DNA of 64,000 bases, taken from the NCBI RefSeq assembly GCF_001373415.1, contig NZ_CDSE01000020.1, positions 20,144 through 84,143 of the forward strand, read 5' to 3'. This DNA comes from Paenibacillus dakarensis (lineage in GTDB: Bacteria; Bacillota; Bacilli; Paenibacillales; Paenibacillaceae). A program made the translations under genes and the position numbers. Numbering within the stretch: position 1 is the stretch's first letter; every line of letters begins with the position of its first letter. The notes beneath the pieces were generated by a model. It did no database searches and was not told the DNA's origin. It saw only the letters and a program-made list of their open reading frames with translations. Of the stretch, positions 17,346-26,286 are shown piece by piece.

Positions 17346-17421
17346 TTATTTTGGGTCTACATCATTCCTAATCAACAACGCCACATTCTCTACATGTGTT
17401 GAGTGTATGTGGCAACACATT
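17346..17421 (-). pseudogene. Tiny C-terminal fragment of an RlmD/RumA-type RNA methyltransferase
   Basis: The minus strand encodes VLPHT in one frame and then, after a frame change, THVENVALLIRNDVDPK and a stop. 'MFPHTxHVENVALL' is the conserved C-terminal end of RNA uracil-5-methyltransferases; the intact homologue at 18972-20558 ends '[14 protein letters not shown]'. Only about 25 codons remain. Confidence 0.5.
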
Positions 17422-17434
17422 GGTGCTGTTGGTT

Positions 17435-18712
17435 TTAATTATATAGGATCGATTCCCTTTTAGAGGATTCATGCCCTCTTTCATATAATCGATAAATAAT
17501 AACTGATAATTGCGCTCTGGATGTGGAATCATAGGGGCCGAATCGACCATCACTGTAGCCATTTAGAATTCCTTCTTGTTTCATCGTTTCAATTGCTTCA
17601 TATGCCCAATGATTGAGGCCTACATCTATAAATGATTTCATTTGATTATTAGAACGGCTATAAAAACCTGCATTATAAATGATTTGTGCCATTTGCGCTC
17701 TAGTTACCGTCGCATCGGGAGCGAAACGTCCATTGCCAATCCCATTCATTATTTTATGTTGGGCAACTAAATTAACTGCATCTAGAGCCCAATGGTTTTG
17801 ATTAACATCACTAAATGAAATTTTTTCATTTGTTGGAGTCAGCCCTAGAAAATCACTTATAATTTTAGCAGCTTGCGCTCTTGTTACTGGCATATTCGGC
17901 TTAAATGTTCCATCAGGATAGCCAGAAATCCAACCCTGTTCCGCTAAAAACATAATTTCTTTTTCAGCCCAATGCCCTATTACATCCCGGAATTTTTTAT
18001 TATCATATTGAGTTAAATTCCATTCGTCTATTACCTTGCCTACTTTATTTCGATAGTATTCACCACCCAAATGGTTATATCCGGCTTCGGCAATATCGTA
18101 TAGATACTCTTTGGCTGCTTTCTCCAAACTCCAACCATTTTTAATTCTTTTTTCATAATTTGTTTTTGCGAAACCATATCTTTGATTTAATAGTAAGTTT
18201 CCTGCTAAATAATCAACCGCTTCTTTATAAGAATTAAACTTTCGATACCAGTTATCTCTTCTTTTACTTTCGTCAAATATTTTTCGATCATACCCATAAT
18301 CAACTAAAACAGGTACCGGTTCATAATCTTCATCAGGCTGCCCTTTTAGCTGCCAAGCATTTTTCGGGTTATATCCCCATACTTTTATGCCGAAAAAATT
18401 ATTCGCATGTATAGCGATCCTTGTTGTTCCATAACCACTTTCAAGAATTCCCATGCCAATAATAACACTAGCAGGGATTCCCCATCTTTCATTTGCCTCC
18501 ATTGCAGGAACAGAAATTCTACTAATAAACCTTTCTTTCATTACGGTAGATAGATTTGAATATGTAGATAAATAAGCATTACTATTTCTACCTAGCTGTG
18601 CATCTTCAAATGGTAAGGGGTTAATTTTTGATGCACTTGATACCATCACGTTTAGATTTGTAGTTAGTAACAAAACTATAAGAAATACCGCTATTTTCCT
18701 TGCATTTTTCAA
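17435..18712 (-). CDS. Secreted glucosaminidase (GH73-like) with three SLH domains
   Basis: 425 residues from a TTG behind AAAAGGAG. A signal peptide (about 1-27) precedes a glucosaminidase domain (about 60-235) with catalytic Glu91 in 'GILESGYGTT' and 'ANNFFGIK'. Three SLH repeats follow, beginning near 241, 304 and 362 ('FRDVIGHWAEKEI', 'FSDVNQNHWALDA', 'FIDVGLNHWAYEA'). It should cleave peptidoglycan glycan strands while bound to the cell-wall polymer, as an autolysin in growth or cell separation. All three SLH repeats are well conserved, unlike those at 2472-3023. It is monocistronic. Confidence 0.88.
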   Translation of the reverse strand: MKNARKIAVFLIVLLLTTNLNVMVSSASKINPLPFEDAQLGRNSNAYLSTYSNLSTVMKERFISRISVPAMEANERWGIPASVIIGMGILESGYGTTRIAIHANNFFGIKVWGYNPKNAWQLKGQPDEDYEPVPVLVDYGYDRKIFDESKRRDNWYRKFNSYKEAVDYLAGNLLLNQRYGFAKTNYEKRIKNGWSLEKAAKEYLYDIAEAGYNHLGGEYYRNKVGKVIDEWNLTQYDNKKFRDVIGHWAEKEIMFLAEQGWISGYPDGTFKPNMPVTRAQAAKIISDFLGLTPTNEKISFSDVNQNHWALDAVNLVAQHKIMNGIGNGRFAPDATVTRAQMAQIIYNAGFYSRSNNQMKSFIDVGLNHWAYEAIETMKQEGILNGYSDGRFGPYDSTSRAQLSVIIYRLYERGHESSKRESILYN

Positions 18713-18860
18713 ATGTAAATCTCCTTTTGCATTAAACTCAAACTATAATATCTTAGCAGATTCTTATTACTAATAGAGGGTAAAATCCTATTTTGTTAGT
18801 AGCAATCTATGGCTATGTTTCCGGCCTTTTCATAGGTTCAGTGCACTTCCGTAAACAAAA

Positions 18861-18901
18861 AGAAACCACCATTCATCCTTTAAGGAAAAATGATGGTTTC
18901 T
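18861..18901. terminator. Hairpin between the rlmD terminator and the glucosaminidase gene
   Basis: AGAAACCACCATT pairs with AATGATGGTTTCT with one mismatch and a loop of about 14 bases. It may be a terminator for a minor transcript or simply a repeat. Confidence 0.45.
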
Positions 18902-18923
18902 ATTGAATATCCCTTTGAAACGC

Positions 18924-18963
18924 AAAAAGAAGACAACAACCTGGGCGGTTAGCTGTCTTCTTT
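18924..18963 (-). terminator. Intrinsic terminator after rlmD
   Basis: An AAAGAAGACA / TGTCTTCTTT stem lies just past the rlmD stop; on the minus strand it ends in a T-rich run (CTTTTTGCG). It shares its stem with the hairpin at 12172-12220. Confidence 0.65.
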
Positions 18964-18971
18964 AAAAAGGG

Positions 18972-20558
18972 TTACTTTCCTTCTTTTAAAATAAGTTGCG
19001 AGACGCACTCCACATGCACCGTATGCGGGAACATATCCACCGGTGTAACTTCCACAGTCTTGTACCCGCCATCCTCCAGCATTCGCAAGTCTCTTGCGAG
19101 TGTGCTTGGATTACAGCTCACATACACCACACGCTTCGGCTTCATCTCCAGGATCGTCTCCAGGAGGCGCGGGTCGCAGCCCTTGCGAGGCGGATCGACA
19201 ACGATCACGTCCGCTTCGATGCCCTGCTCTTTCCAGCGCGGGATGACATCCTCTGACGCGCCAACCTCGAACTCTACATGGTTCATCTCATTAAGCGCAG
19301 CATTGGCTCGCGCATCTTCAATCGCTTCCTTTACAATCTCCACGCCATACACCTTCTTGGCGTGCTGCGCCAAGAACAGTGAGATGGTACCGATGCCGCA
19401 GTATGCGTCGATCACAGTCTCGTTTCCGGTCAGTCCGGCATACTCTACCGTCTTGCTGTACAGTACTTCCGTCTGTGCCGGGTTCACTTGATAGAATGAC
19501 CGCGCCGAGATGGCGAATTTCACATCACCGATATAGTCATAGATGACCTCGCGTCCCCACAGGACACGGGTTACATCCCCAAAGATCACATTCGTCTGGC
19601 GTGTGTTCACATTCTGGCAGATGCTCACCACTGCCGGTAGCTCCTCGCGGATCGCAGCGATCCACTCATTCATGCGCGGAATCCGCTCACCATTCGTGAC
19701 GAGGACAATCATCATCTCTCCGGTAGCGAAGCCGATCTTCACGACCACATGGCGAAGCAGGCCTTGTCCTGTTTCTTCGTTGTACGCACTCACACCGAGT
19801 CTTTGCCCAATTGCCTTTACCCGGCTTACAACCACATCGTTCTGCTCATGCTGAATCAGGCATGTCTCCATGTCGATAATGCGGTGACTGCCGCGGGCAT
19901 AGAAGCCGCCAATCAGGCCGCCTTCGGTTACGCCGATGGGCACCTGAGACTTGTTGCGGTAACGCCAAGGCTCATTCATGCCAAGGGTTGGGCGTACCAC
20001 AATCCCCTCATGGCTGTCATCCGGCACAAATTTTACCGCTTCGCCTTGTCCGATCTCACGCGAGTCATCCCTTGAAGCCGCTGGTCCATCCGAACGATCT
20101 CCATCCTTCTCCGTCACCGCAGCACTTCCAACCACCCGCAGCTTCCCGATCCGCTCCAGATTGTCCACCACCAGCTGACGCTTCCACGCAAGCTGCCCGG
20201 CATAATCCATATGCTGCAGCTGGCAGCCGCCGCATTGATCGTAGATCGGACAAGGTGCCGCCGTCCGGTTAGGACTCGCCTTCATCAATTCCAGGAGCTT
20301 CGCATAGCCATACTGCTTCTTCGTCTTGAGCACCTTCACACGGACCTTCTCGCCCGGCAGCGCTCCCTGTACGAACAATGTATATCCTTCCGCGCGGCCC
20401 ACGCCTTCGCCGTCATGGTTCATGCCGATCATGTCGATGACAACCTCGTCGTTCTTCGCCACCGGCAGCCCGGCAATGACTGTTGAAGGCTTGTTACTGC
20501 GCCGCGGACCGCGTCCGCTGCCGTTCTTCTTCATGATGTGCTGTTCACTTCTTTCCAT
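18972..20558 (-). CDS. rlmD: 23S rRNA (uracil-C5)-methyltransferase, RlmD/RlmCD family
   Basis: 528 residues. A TRAM domain (about 33-92) is followed by the Fe-S cluster cysteines Cys103, Cys109, Cys112 ([10 protein letters not shown]) and Cys233, then the SAM domain and the catalytic Cys482 in '[13 protein letters not shown]'. It methylates uridine(s) of 23S rRNA. Residues about 142-187 are a hydrophilic Asp/Ser/Gly-rich insertion not usual at this point in the family. An alternative start at residue 9 (20534) is possible. It is transcribed with the downstream-facing dagK neighbourhood on the minus strand; in Bacillus, dgkB and rlmCD are adjacent. Confidence 0.88.
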   Translation of the reverse strand: MERSEQHIMKKNGSGRGPRRSNKPSTVIAGLPVAKNDEVVIDMIGMNHDGEGVGRAEGYTLFVQGALPGEKVRVKVLKTKKQYGYAKLLELMKASPNRTAAPCPIYDQCGGCQLQHMDYAGQLAWKRQLVVDNLERIGKLRVVGSAAVTEKDGDRSDGPAASRDDSREIGQGEAVKFVPDDSHEGIVVRPTLGMNEPWRYRNKSQVPIGVTEGGLIGGFYARGSHRIIDMETCLIQHEQNDVVVSRVKAIGQRLGVSAYNEETGQGLLRHVVVKIGFATGEMMIVLVTNGERIPRMNEWIAAIREELPAVVSICQNVNTRQTNVIFGDVTRVLWGREVIYDYIGDVKFAISARSFYQVNPAQTEVLYSKTVEYAGLTGNETVIDAYCGIGTISLFLAQHAKKVYGVEIVKEAIEDARANAALNEMNHVEFEVGASEDVIPRWKEQGIEADVIVVDPPRKGCDPRLLETILEMKPKRVVYVSCNPSTLARDLRMLEDGGYKTVEVTPVDMFPHTVHVECVSQLILKEGK

Positions 20559-20671
20559 TCAACTTGTATAGCCAATCTGTATATATAAATGCGCCATATG
20601 GAGTACTCGCCCATACAACTCTATATTCCCTCAATCAACAACATCCATAATCATTCATTCAACACCACAAC

Positions 20672-20695
20672 AAAAAAAAGCTCCCGGAGGGAGCT
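20672..20695 (-). terminator. Intrinsic terminator after dagK
   Basis: AGCTCCC-TCC-GGGAGCT is followed by eight Ts when read on the minus strand, about 65 bases past the dagK stop. It separates dagK from rlmD. Confidence 0.85.
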
Positions 20696-20759
20696 GCCCG
20701 TTGAAGCTCCGTCCATCATTATACGGGAGCTTCCTGTCACATTCAATTCATTTCCTGCC

Positions 20760-21641
20760 TTATGCGAAAATCCGAAGGTGCTGAGGCAGATTGCGGAAGG
20801 TTGCGGGCAGCACACCTCCGAACTCACCATCCAGGTTCAGCTGCACCGGACCAGGGGAGACAACCTCCATATAATTCGTCCGGAAATGGATAACCTTCTT
20901 GTCGTTCAGATGCTCTCCCCGCACGGCGAGTGATACGACACGCACGAATTCGGCCAGATTGCATTTCTTGAGCGCAATAACGTCGAACAGACCATCATCA
21001 ATTCTTGCGCCTGGAGCAAGCTTCTCAAAGCCGCCTACGGAATTGCTGTTCGCAATGAGGAACACCATGAATTCATCGTGGATCGTTTCCTGTCCGTTTG
21101 CTTTAATAATCAGTTCCTGCGGTGCCAAACTGACCATTTTCTCAAGCCCCTTCAAATAATAGGCGAGTTGGCCGATCATTGTCTTCAGCTTGCTTGGAAC
21201 CTCATATGTGAGCTCTGTAAGCGTACCTCCGCCAGCTATATTAATGAAATAACGATCGTTCGCCTTTCCAACATCAATCGGCCGGGTCTTATCCTGGATC
21301 ACCAGATCACAGTAGTCCTCCCAATTTCTCGGAATGCCAAGCGCACGCGCAAAATCATTCGTTGTCCCCACCGGGAACACACCCAAAGGTGGGATATTCT
21401 CCTTCTCCGCCATGCCGTTGATGACTTCGTTCAAGGTTCCGTCTCCTCCGGCAGCAATGATCAGGTCATATCCCCGCTCCACTGCCTCCGTAGCTGCAAG
21501 GGTCGCATCGCCCTCACAGGTTGTCGCATGACAAGAGGTTTCAATACCTGCGCTATCCAAACGCTGCAGGACGTCGGCAAGTCGCCGCTTCATTTCCTCC
21601 CGCCCAGAGGTGGGATTATAAATTAAACGTGCTTTTCTCAT
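20760..21641 (-). CDS. dagK: Diacylglycerol kinase (DgkB/YegS-type lipid kinase)
   Basis: 293 residues with the lipid-kinase catalytic domain. GGDGT lies at 65-69 in 'IIAAGGDGTLNEVINGM', 'FPVGTTNDFARALGIP' follows at about 89-104, and the C-terminal beta-sandwich ends with 'LDGEFGG'. The enzyme phosphorylates diacylglycerol to phosphatidic acid, recycling diacylglycerol released during lipoteichoic acid synthesis. The start follows AGGTGG. The next gene on the minus strand is rlmD, as in Bacillus subtilis. Confidence 0.9.
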   Translation of the reverse strand: MRKARLIYNPTSGREEMKRRLADVLQRLDSAGIETSCHATTCEGDATLAATEAVERGYDLIIAAGGDGTLNEVINGMAEKENIPPLGVFPVGTTNDFARALGIPRNWEDYCDLVIQDKTRPIDVGKANDRYFINIAGGGTLTELTYEVPSKLKTMIGQLAYYLKGLEKMVSLAPQELIIKANGQETIHDEFMVFLIANSNSVGGFEKLAPGARIDDGLFDVIALKKCNLAEFVRVVSLAVRGEHLNDKKVIHFRTNYMEVVSPGPVQLNLDGEFGGVLPATFRNLPQHLRIFA

Positions 21642-21661
21642 TTACGATACGCCACCTGTAC

Positions 21662-22423
21662 TCATGATTTCAAGGGTTCTAGAAGATCCTGGACCTGACG
21701 CAGCATCCACTGCGGAAGCAATGGATGCGGCAGCAATGTCCGGCCTGAATAACGGCATGAAAGCCCCTCAAGCCGATCCGGTATCACTTTCTCCGTAAAA
21801 TACCCTTCACTTAAAAAAAGCGGAGCCACGATCACCTCGCAGCCGCGCTCCTTCCACTCTGCTGCCTTCTCTCGTACATTCCCGGGACTCAGCAGTGCAG
21901 CATCCGCGGACGCTCCACTTATATCCGCTATGCGCCGGGCCAAAGAATGTATACCCTTTTCCCAGCGGGTGCGAAACAGCTCATGCCGACTTCCATGTCC
22001 CACCAGCAGAATAACTTCATTTCGAGGGTCCTCAGACAGCTCGCGTACCTTCTCCCATACCATGACAGCAATATCCGGATCATCATCCACCGGAGTCCCG
22101 AAATGAACCCGAGCCTTGACTTCGAACGGCTCCAGATCTGTCTCCTTATCAGGAGCAGCCTTTACACCTAAAGCGTATGCTATTTCATCGACATGCGTGC
22201 TGCCGGAAGAGACGAACAATGGAATAACCAGCATGTCCGTGACACCCTGGTCTTCCAGCGCATATATACCATCCTGAATAAGACGACCTGGGACTAACTC
22301 CAGGTAGGAAGCTGATACCGGAATATCCACATGTCTGGACAGCTCCCGGACTGCCTCGTCAACAAGCGCAACCCAAGCTGCTTCTCTCGAGCCATGGCTA
22401 ATTACCAGCACTCCCGGCTTCAT
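21662..22423 (-). CDS. Sirohydrochlorin cobalto/ferrochelatase (CbiX family)
   Basis: 253 residues made of two similar halves, each with a CbiX signature: 'LVISHGSREAAW' (His10) and 'LLVGHGSRHELFRTRW'. The histidines and acidic residues coordinate the metal inserted into sirohydrochlorin for siroheme or cobalamin. The ATG overlaps the end of yerC without a gap (1 base apart), so the two are co-transcribed. No other siroheme or B12 gene is in the window, so the metal (Fe or Co) is not decided. Confidence 0.8.
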   Translation of the reverse strand: MKPGVLVISHGSREAAWVALVDEAVRELSRHVDIPVSASYLELVPGRLIQDGIYALEDQGVTDMLVIPLFVSSGSTHVDEIAYALGVKAAPDKETDLEPFEVKARVHFGTPVDDDPDIAVMVWEKVRELSEDPRNEVILLVGHGSRHELFRTRWEKGIHSLARRIADISGASADAALLSPGNVREKAAEWKERGCEVIVAPLFLSEGYFTEKVIPDRLEGLSCRYSGRTLLPHPLLPQWMLRQVQDLLEPLKS

Positions 22424-22424
22424 C

Positions 22425-22715
22425 TTAACGACCCATCCGCTCCAGAGTCATTTTATATCCGTCATTGCCGTAGTTCAGACAACGCTTCACACGCGAGATC
22501 GTAGCCGTGCTGGCTCCCGTTTCAGCTTCTATCTGGTTGTATGTGGATCCTTTGCCGAGCATCCGGGCAACTTCCAGACGCTGGGACAAAGATTGTATTT
22601 CATTGACTGTGCAAAGATCGTCGAAGAATAAATAGCACTCTTCCACGTCCTTGAGTGTCAAAATCGCTTCAAATAATTGATCGATGCTTTTATCATTTAA
22701 TTTCTTTAATTGCAC
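22425..22715 (-). CDS. yerC: YerC/YecD-type TrpR-like DNA-binding protein
   Basis: 96 residues from a GTG behind AGGGGTGAT. The frame is open to an ATG at 22751, but that start has a weak ribosome binding site and homologues begin near the GTG. 'LKDVEECYLFFDDLCTVNEI', 'QRLEVARMLGKGSTYNQIE' and 'TGASTATISRVKRCLNYG' form the Trp-repressor-like helix-turn-helix of YerC. Its role in Bacillus is poorly defined. It is followed by cbiX on the same transcript. Confidence 0.85.
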   Translation of the reverse strand: MQLKKLNDKSIDQLFEAILTLKDVEECYLFFDDLCTVNEIQSLSQRLEVARMLGKGSTYNQIEAETGASTATISRVKRCLNYGNDGYKMTLERMGR

Positions 22716-22976
22716 TGGATCACCCCTAATGTTACTTGTACACTTCTTCATTGTACCTGAGCTGATACAGTCTTTTCAAGCATTAACGATTTCACGCACT
22801 GCAGAATGACCATATCCTGTACATTATTCTGTCAAAATAAAGCTCTATATACCATTTCCGTTCTTATAGGCACCCGCCCGTTTCCGCTCCTATCCCGTAA
22901 TCCAGGGCATCCGCCTAATCCCTTAGCCCGCCTAATTCATACAGTATAGTAAACCAAACAACAAAGGAAAGTAAAT

Positions 22977-23567
22977 ATGTCAGGTCATCACCATTATCAC
23001 CATCACCGCCGCTCTTCTAATCATCGATCCATCAGCGGACTGGCGCCTTCAACCTCTTATCCGGGTCTTCAATCATATGCCGATTTGCCGACTGAAGCCG
23101 ATTATTCTTCTTCCTTCTCTCCCTACACCGCCACAGAGCAGTCCTCGATGTCCTCCTTCGGAGAAATCCAAGCATCAAGTGCAGGCTATCCCGCTCCCGT
23201 GTCATCTGGAACATCTGATTCTTCAGGCAGCAGCTCCGGCGGATTAGCAAGCTTACTTGGGGGACTTAACCTCAGCAGCGTTGATATCAAAGGAATGATC
23301 GAGAAAATGGGCGGTATTGACGGTCTTGTAGCAAACGTAGGTAAGTTTCAAAAAGTGATACAGGGATTTCAGCAGCTCGCTCCCATGATGTCTCTCTTCA
23401 CTGGACTCTTAGGCAAAAAAGGAAGCGGTGCATCCGCAGCCTCTAACAGTGATTCCGACCACAGCCATGGGAACAGACCGAAACGGCGTTCCTCCGGTTC
23501 TCAGGGAAAACGGCGGAATAGTTCAAGCAGACCTTCCTCGGGCGGCCGAAAGCGCAGACGCGCTTAA
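22977..23567 (+). CDS. Low-complexity His/Ser/Arg-rich protein, possibly YqfQ/VrrA-like
   Basis: 196 residues behind AAAGGAAAG. The N terminus is His-rich (MSGHHHYHHHRR), followed by a Ser-rich linker. A folded-looking segment at about 85-150 ('SSVDIKGMIEKMGGIDGL', 'QQLAPMMSLFTGLLGKKG') faintly recalls the YqfQ/VrrA-like family. The C-terminal 40 residues are very basic and Ser/Arg-rich, ending GGRKRRRA. There is no signal peptide. A spore-coat or nucleic-acid-binding role would fit the composition but is a guess. A clear terminator follows. Confidence 0.6.
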   Translation: MSGHHHYHHHRRSSNHRSISGLAPSTSYPGLQSYADLPTEADYSSSFSPYTATEQSSMSSFGEIQASSAGYPAPVSSGTSDSSGSSSGGLASLLGGLNLSSVDIKGMIEKMGGIDGLVANVGKFQKVIQGFQQLAPMMSLFTGLLGKKGSGASAASNSDSDHSHGNRPKRRSSGSQGKRRNSSSRPSSGGRKRRRA

Positions 23568-23662
23568 GCCGTTTATGTTCTATCCATAAACTCTATTTGG
23601 CTCATGAAGTCATATAACACACACAGTATGTTATCTTTATATAAACAAAATATAAACAAATA

Positions 23663-23720
23663 AAGCCAACCCGGCAGCCGAAAGCAGACATGTGACTTTC
23701 GTTCCGGTTGGCCTTTTTTC
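23663..23720 (+). terminator. Intrinsic terminator after the His/Ser/Arg-rich gene
   Basis: GCCAACCCGG...CGAAAG pairs with CTTTCGTTCCGGTTGGC, followed by TTTTTT. The loop is about 11 bases. Confidence 0.8.
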
Positions 23721-23774
23721 ATATGGAGACTGTATTAGAAAGGTTACTTCTACTGCTCGCTGCTCGCGAAAACC

Positions 23775-24146
23775 CTATCTGCTCCAATCTCCATTGTCAG
23801 CAGTTTCATCCTTGGTATTCGTACCCTTCTGATCCATAGATTTCAGACGAAACCAATAGGAAGCGCGCAGACCCGACCGAAGCAGCATCATTATACTACC
23901 GATCAGATACAGTACAATGGTAATACTCTTCCTTGGAGAATAAAACATCGAAATGCTTCCTGCTATAAATAAGAAACCAGTCACGATCTCGCTTAGAATC
24001 ATACCTACCTCAAAGCGGTTCGTTATGGTTAATTGTCTTCTTCGACTTGTCTGCCCGCGTACTCTTCGCAGGAGCCGGGAGTGCAAGGGCTCTCCTGAAC
24101 GGTGTTTCCTTTTGGCTCTGAACGGAAGTCGAATCTTGTTATTCAT
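23775..24146 (-). CDS. Small membrane protein, YrhK-like
   Basis: 123 residues from an ATG behind GAGGAGAGG; the longer open frame from 24182 has no ribosome binding site. After a basic N terminus (about 45 residues) come two membrane segments: 'VGMILSEIVTGFLFIAGSIS' and, after a short turn, 'ITIVLYLIGSIMMLLRSGLR'. The pattern NR-(F/Y)-EV...GSI...GS-x-x-M-L-x-R resembles the YrhK domain. The function is unknown. Confidence 0.6.
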   Translation of the reverse strand: MNNKIRLPFRAKRKHRSGEPLHSRLLRRVRGQTSRRRQLTITNRFEVGMILSEIVTGFLFIAGSISMFYSPRKSITIVLYLIGSIMMLLRSGLRASYWFRLKSMDQKGTNTKDETADNGDWSR

Positions 24147-24211
24147 CGTTAATCCTCTCCTCTGTTTGCTTTTACCCTTCACAGGAGGAGTGAATCGTTA
24201 TACCCGTCTTC

Positions 24212-25168
24212 CTATTTAAACCAGCCCCGTCTTGAGAACCACAATACCATCCACACACTCAGCAGGAACATGAGCAGAAGCACTAGACCGTAACCCATGC
24301 GCCAATGCAGCTCCGGCATCACATCAAAATTCATCCCATAAATACCCGTGATCAGCGTCAGCGGCATAAAGACCGTCGTAATTACCGTCAGGGTCTTCAT
24401 AATGCTGTTCATACGATTGGAATTCAGCGAAATATAGCTGTCTCGCAAATCCGCAGTCATCTCCCGGTCCACCTCAATCATATCCGTAAGCTTCAGCAAA
24501 TGATCATAGATATTAGAGAAATATGCATGGTGTCCATGCTTCTGAACATGCTGTGAATTAAGGACCCGATACAGCAGATCCCTCATCGGTACAACCGTCC
24601 GCCGCAGCTTCAGCAGCTTGGAGCGTATCTCAAAAACCTGATGCATCAATTCTTCTATGGACTCCTGTTCGCCTTTACTATCAATTTCTGCAAGCTCATC
24701 CTCTATGGCGAACAAGCTCGGAAAATATTGATCCACCAATTTATCCATTACCGTATAAGCGGAGTATGTGGGTCCATTTGATTTAACATGTCTTTTTTTC
24801 ACACTTTCACATACCCGCTCCCAAGCCTCATCCACTTCTCTTAATGTCTGCTTATGAAAGGACACAAACAAGGAAGGAGACAAAAAGAAATCAACCTCTA
24901 CGGCTTCAAGATGATCTGGATCAAGGGCATGAAGAACAAGAAATTGCAAGTCATCATAATGGTCAAGCTTTGGCCTTTGTAGTATATATAGACAATCCTC
25001 CACCGCAAGCGGATGGAAATGAAAATATGTATCCAGCATCCGGGATTCCTCCGGTGTTGGTGCATTAAAATCAACCCATACCCATTCATATTTTTCAAGC
25101 TGCAGTTCCTCCAGCGGAAGACCAACCACCGCCTCATGACTTCGGGTTACTGCTAATGTTCGGATCAT
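24212..25168 (-). CDS. corA: CorA-type magnesium/cobalt transporter
   Basis: 318 residues. A large soluble N-terminal domain is followed by two C-terminal membrane helices with the CorA selectivity motif in 'LITGIYGMNFD' (YGMN, about residue 279). CorA pentamers import Mg2+. It ends with the usual basic tail ('FSRRGWFK'). It is monocistronic, between the small membrane protein and the pit operon terminator. No magnesium riboswitch is seen upstream. Confidence 0.93.
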   Translation of the reverse strand: MIRTLAVTRSHEAVVGLPLEELQLEKYEWVWVDFNAPTPEESRMLDTYFHFHPLAVEDCLYILQRPKLDHYDDLQFLVLHALDPDHLEAVEVDFFLSPSLFVSFHKQTLREVDEAWERVCESVKKRHVKSNGPTYSAYTVMDKLVDQYFPSLFAIEDELAEIDSKGEQESIEELMHQVFEIRSKLLKLRRTVVPMRDLLYRVLNSQHVQKHGHHAYFSNIYDHLLKLTDMIEVDREMTADLRDSYISLNSNRMNSIMKTLTVITTVFMPLTLITGIYGMNFDVMPELHWRMGYGLVLLLMFLLSVWMVLWFSRRGWFK

Positions 25169-25220
25169 TTGTCTAGCCCCACTCTCTCAAGCATTAGTTT
25201 CTTCTATATTTTATATTAAA

Positions 25221-25249
25221 CAAAAAAAGCCAATCTTATATGATTGGCT
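25221..25249 (-). terminator. Intrinsic terminator after pit
   Basis: AGCCAATC / GATTGGCT stem with a T7 run on the minus strand, just beyond the pit stop. Confidence 0.85.
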
Positions 25250-25283
25250 CCACACTATCCTATTTATCTGTATGGTTCGTATT

Positions 25284-26273
25284 CTAGAATAAAATTTTGA
25301 AGATAATACCTGCAAGAATTGCCGTGATTGGAATCGTAATGAACCAAGTCACTACAATACGACCCGCAAGCGACCATTTAACGGCTGAGAAGCGTTTGGC
25401 TGACCCGACACCGAGAATAGCTGAAGTAATCGCATGCGTTGTACTGATTGGCAGGTGAAGAAGTGTTGCCGAGAATATAACAGAAGCGCCTGTAAAATCA
25501 GCGGCGAACCCGTTAATCGGCTCGATTTTAAATATTTTGGTACCCATCGTTTTGATGATCTTCCATCCGCCGACCGACGTACCGAGCGCCATTGCCGTAG
25601 CAGCAGACACCTTAACCCAGAAAGGAACTTCCATCTCGGTAATCTGTTTCGATGTCACCAGCGCGAATGTAATAATCCCCATCGCCTTCTGAGCATCATT
25701 CGTACCATGGGTAAAGGATTGAAGAGCTGCCGTAAAAATCTGCATGGTGCGGAAGCCTTTGTTTACGGTATGCGGACTTTTTTTGGCAAATATCACTTTA
25801 AGCAGCTGCATGACTAAATAGCCGACTACAAAAGCAATAATAGGTGACAGTATAAGTGCCAGAACAATATCCGTAAATCCTGCATAGTTCAGTTTATCGC
25901 TGCCCGCTCCGACAAACACAGCACCTGCCAAAGCACCAATCAGTGCATGGGACGAGGAGGACGGAATACCGAACCACCAGGTAGCGAGGTTCCAGATAAT
26001 CGCAGCAATCAGTGTGGCAATAACAACCTGAATACCGTTATCCAGCTTGGTCGGATCGGCCACGCTGCCTCCGATTGTTTTGGCTACTCCGGTAAACATC
26101 ATTGCACCCAGGAAGTTCATCGATGCAGCCATGATAATTGCCGTACGAGGTTTAAGCGCCCGCGTCGACACGGAAGTTGCAATAGCATTAGCCGTATCGT
26201 GGAATCCGTTAATAAAGTCGAATGCTAGTGCCAAAAATACGACGATCCCTAATACGAACAAAGTTGTATCCAT
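25284..26273 (-). CDS. pit: Low-affinity inorganic phosphate transporter (PiT family)
   Basis: 329 residues, about ten membrane helices. The two PiT repeats each carry the signature: 'FDFINGFHDTANAIATSVST' near the N terminus and 'FTHGTNDAQKAMGIITFALV' in the second half. It takes up metal-phosphate by proton symport. It lies 13 bases downstream of a DUF47 gene, the usual partner of PiT transporters. Confidence 0.92.
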   Translation of the reverse strand: MDTTLFVLGIVVFLALAFDFINGFHDTANAIATSVSTRALKPRTAIIMAASMNFLGAMMFTGVAKTIGGSVADPTKLDNGIQVVIATLIAAIIWNLATWWFGIPSSSSHALIGALAGAVFVGAGSDKLNYAGFTDIVLALILSPIIAFVVGYLVMQLLKVIFAKKSPHTVNKGFRTMQIFTAALQSFTHGTNDAQKAMGIITFALVTSKQITEMEVPFWVKVSAATAMALGTSVGGWKIIKTMGTKIFKIEPINGFAADFTGASVIFSATLLHLPISTTHAITSAILGVGSAKRFSAVKWSLAGRIVVTWFITIPITAILAGIIFKILF

Positions 26274-26286
26274 AATTCAGGACTCC

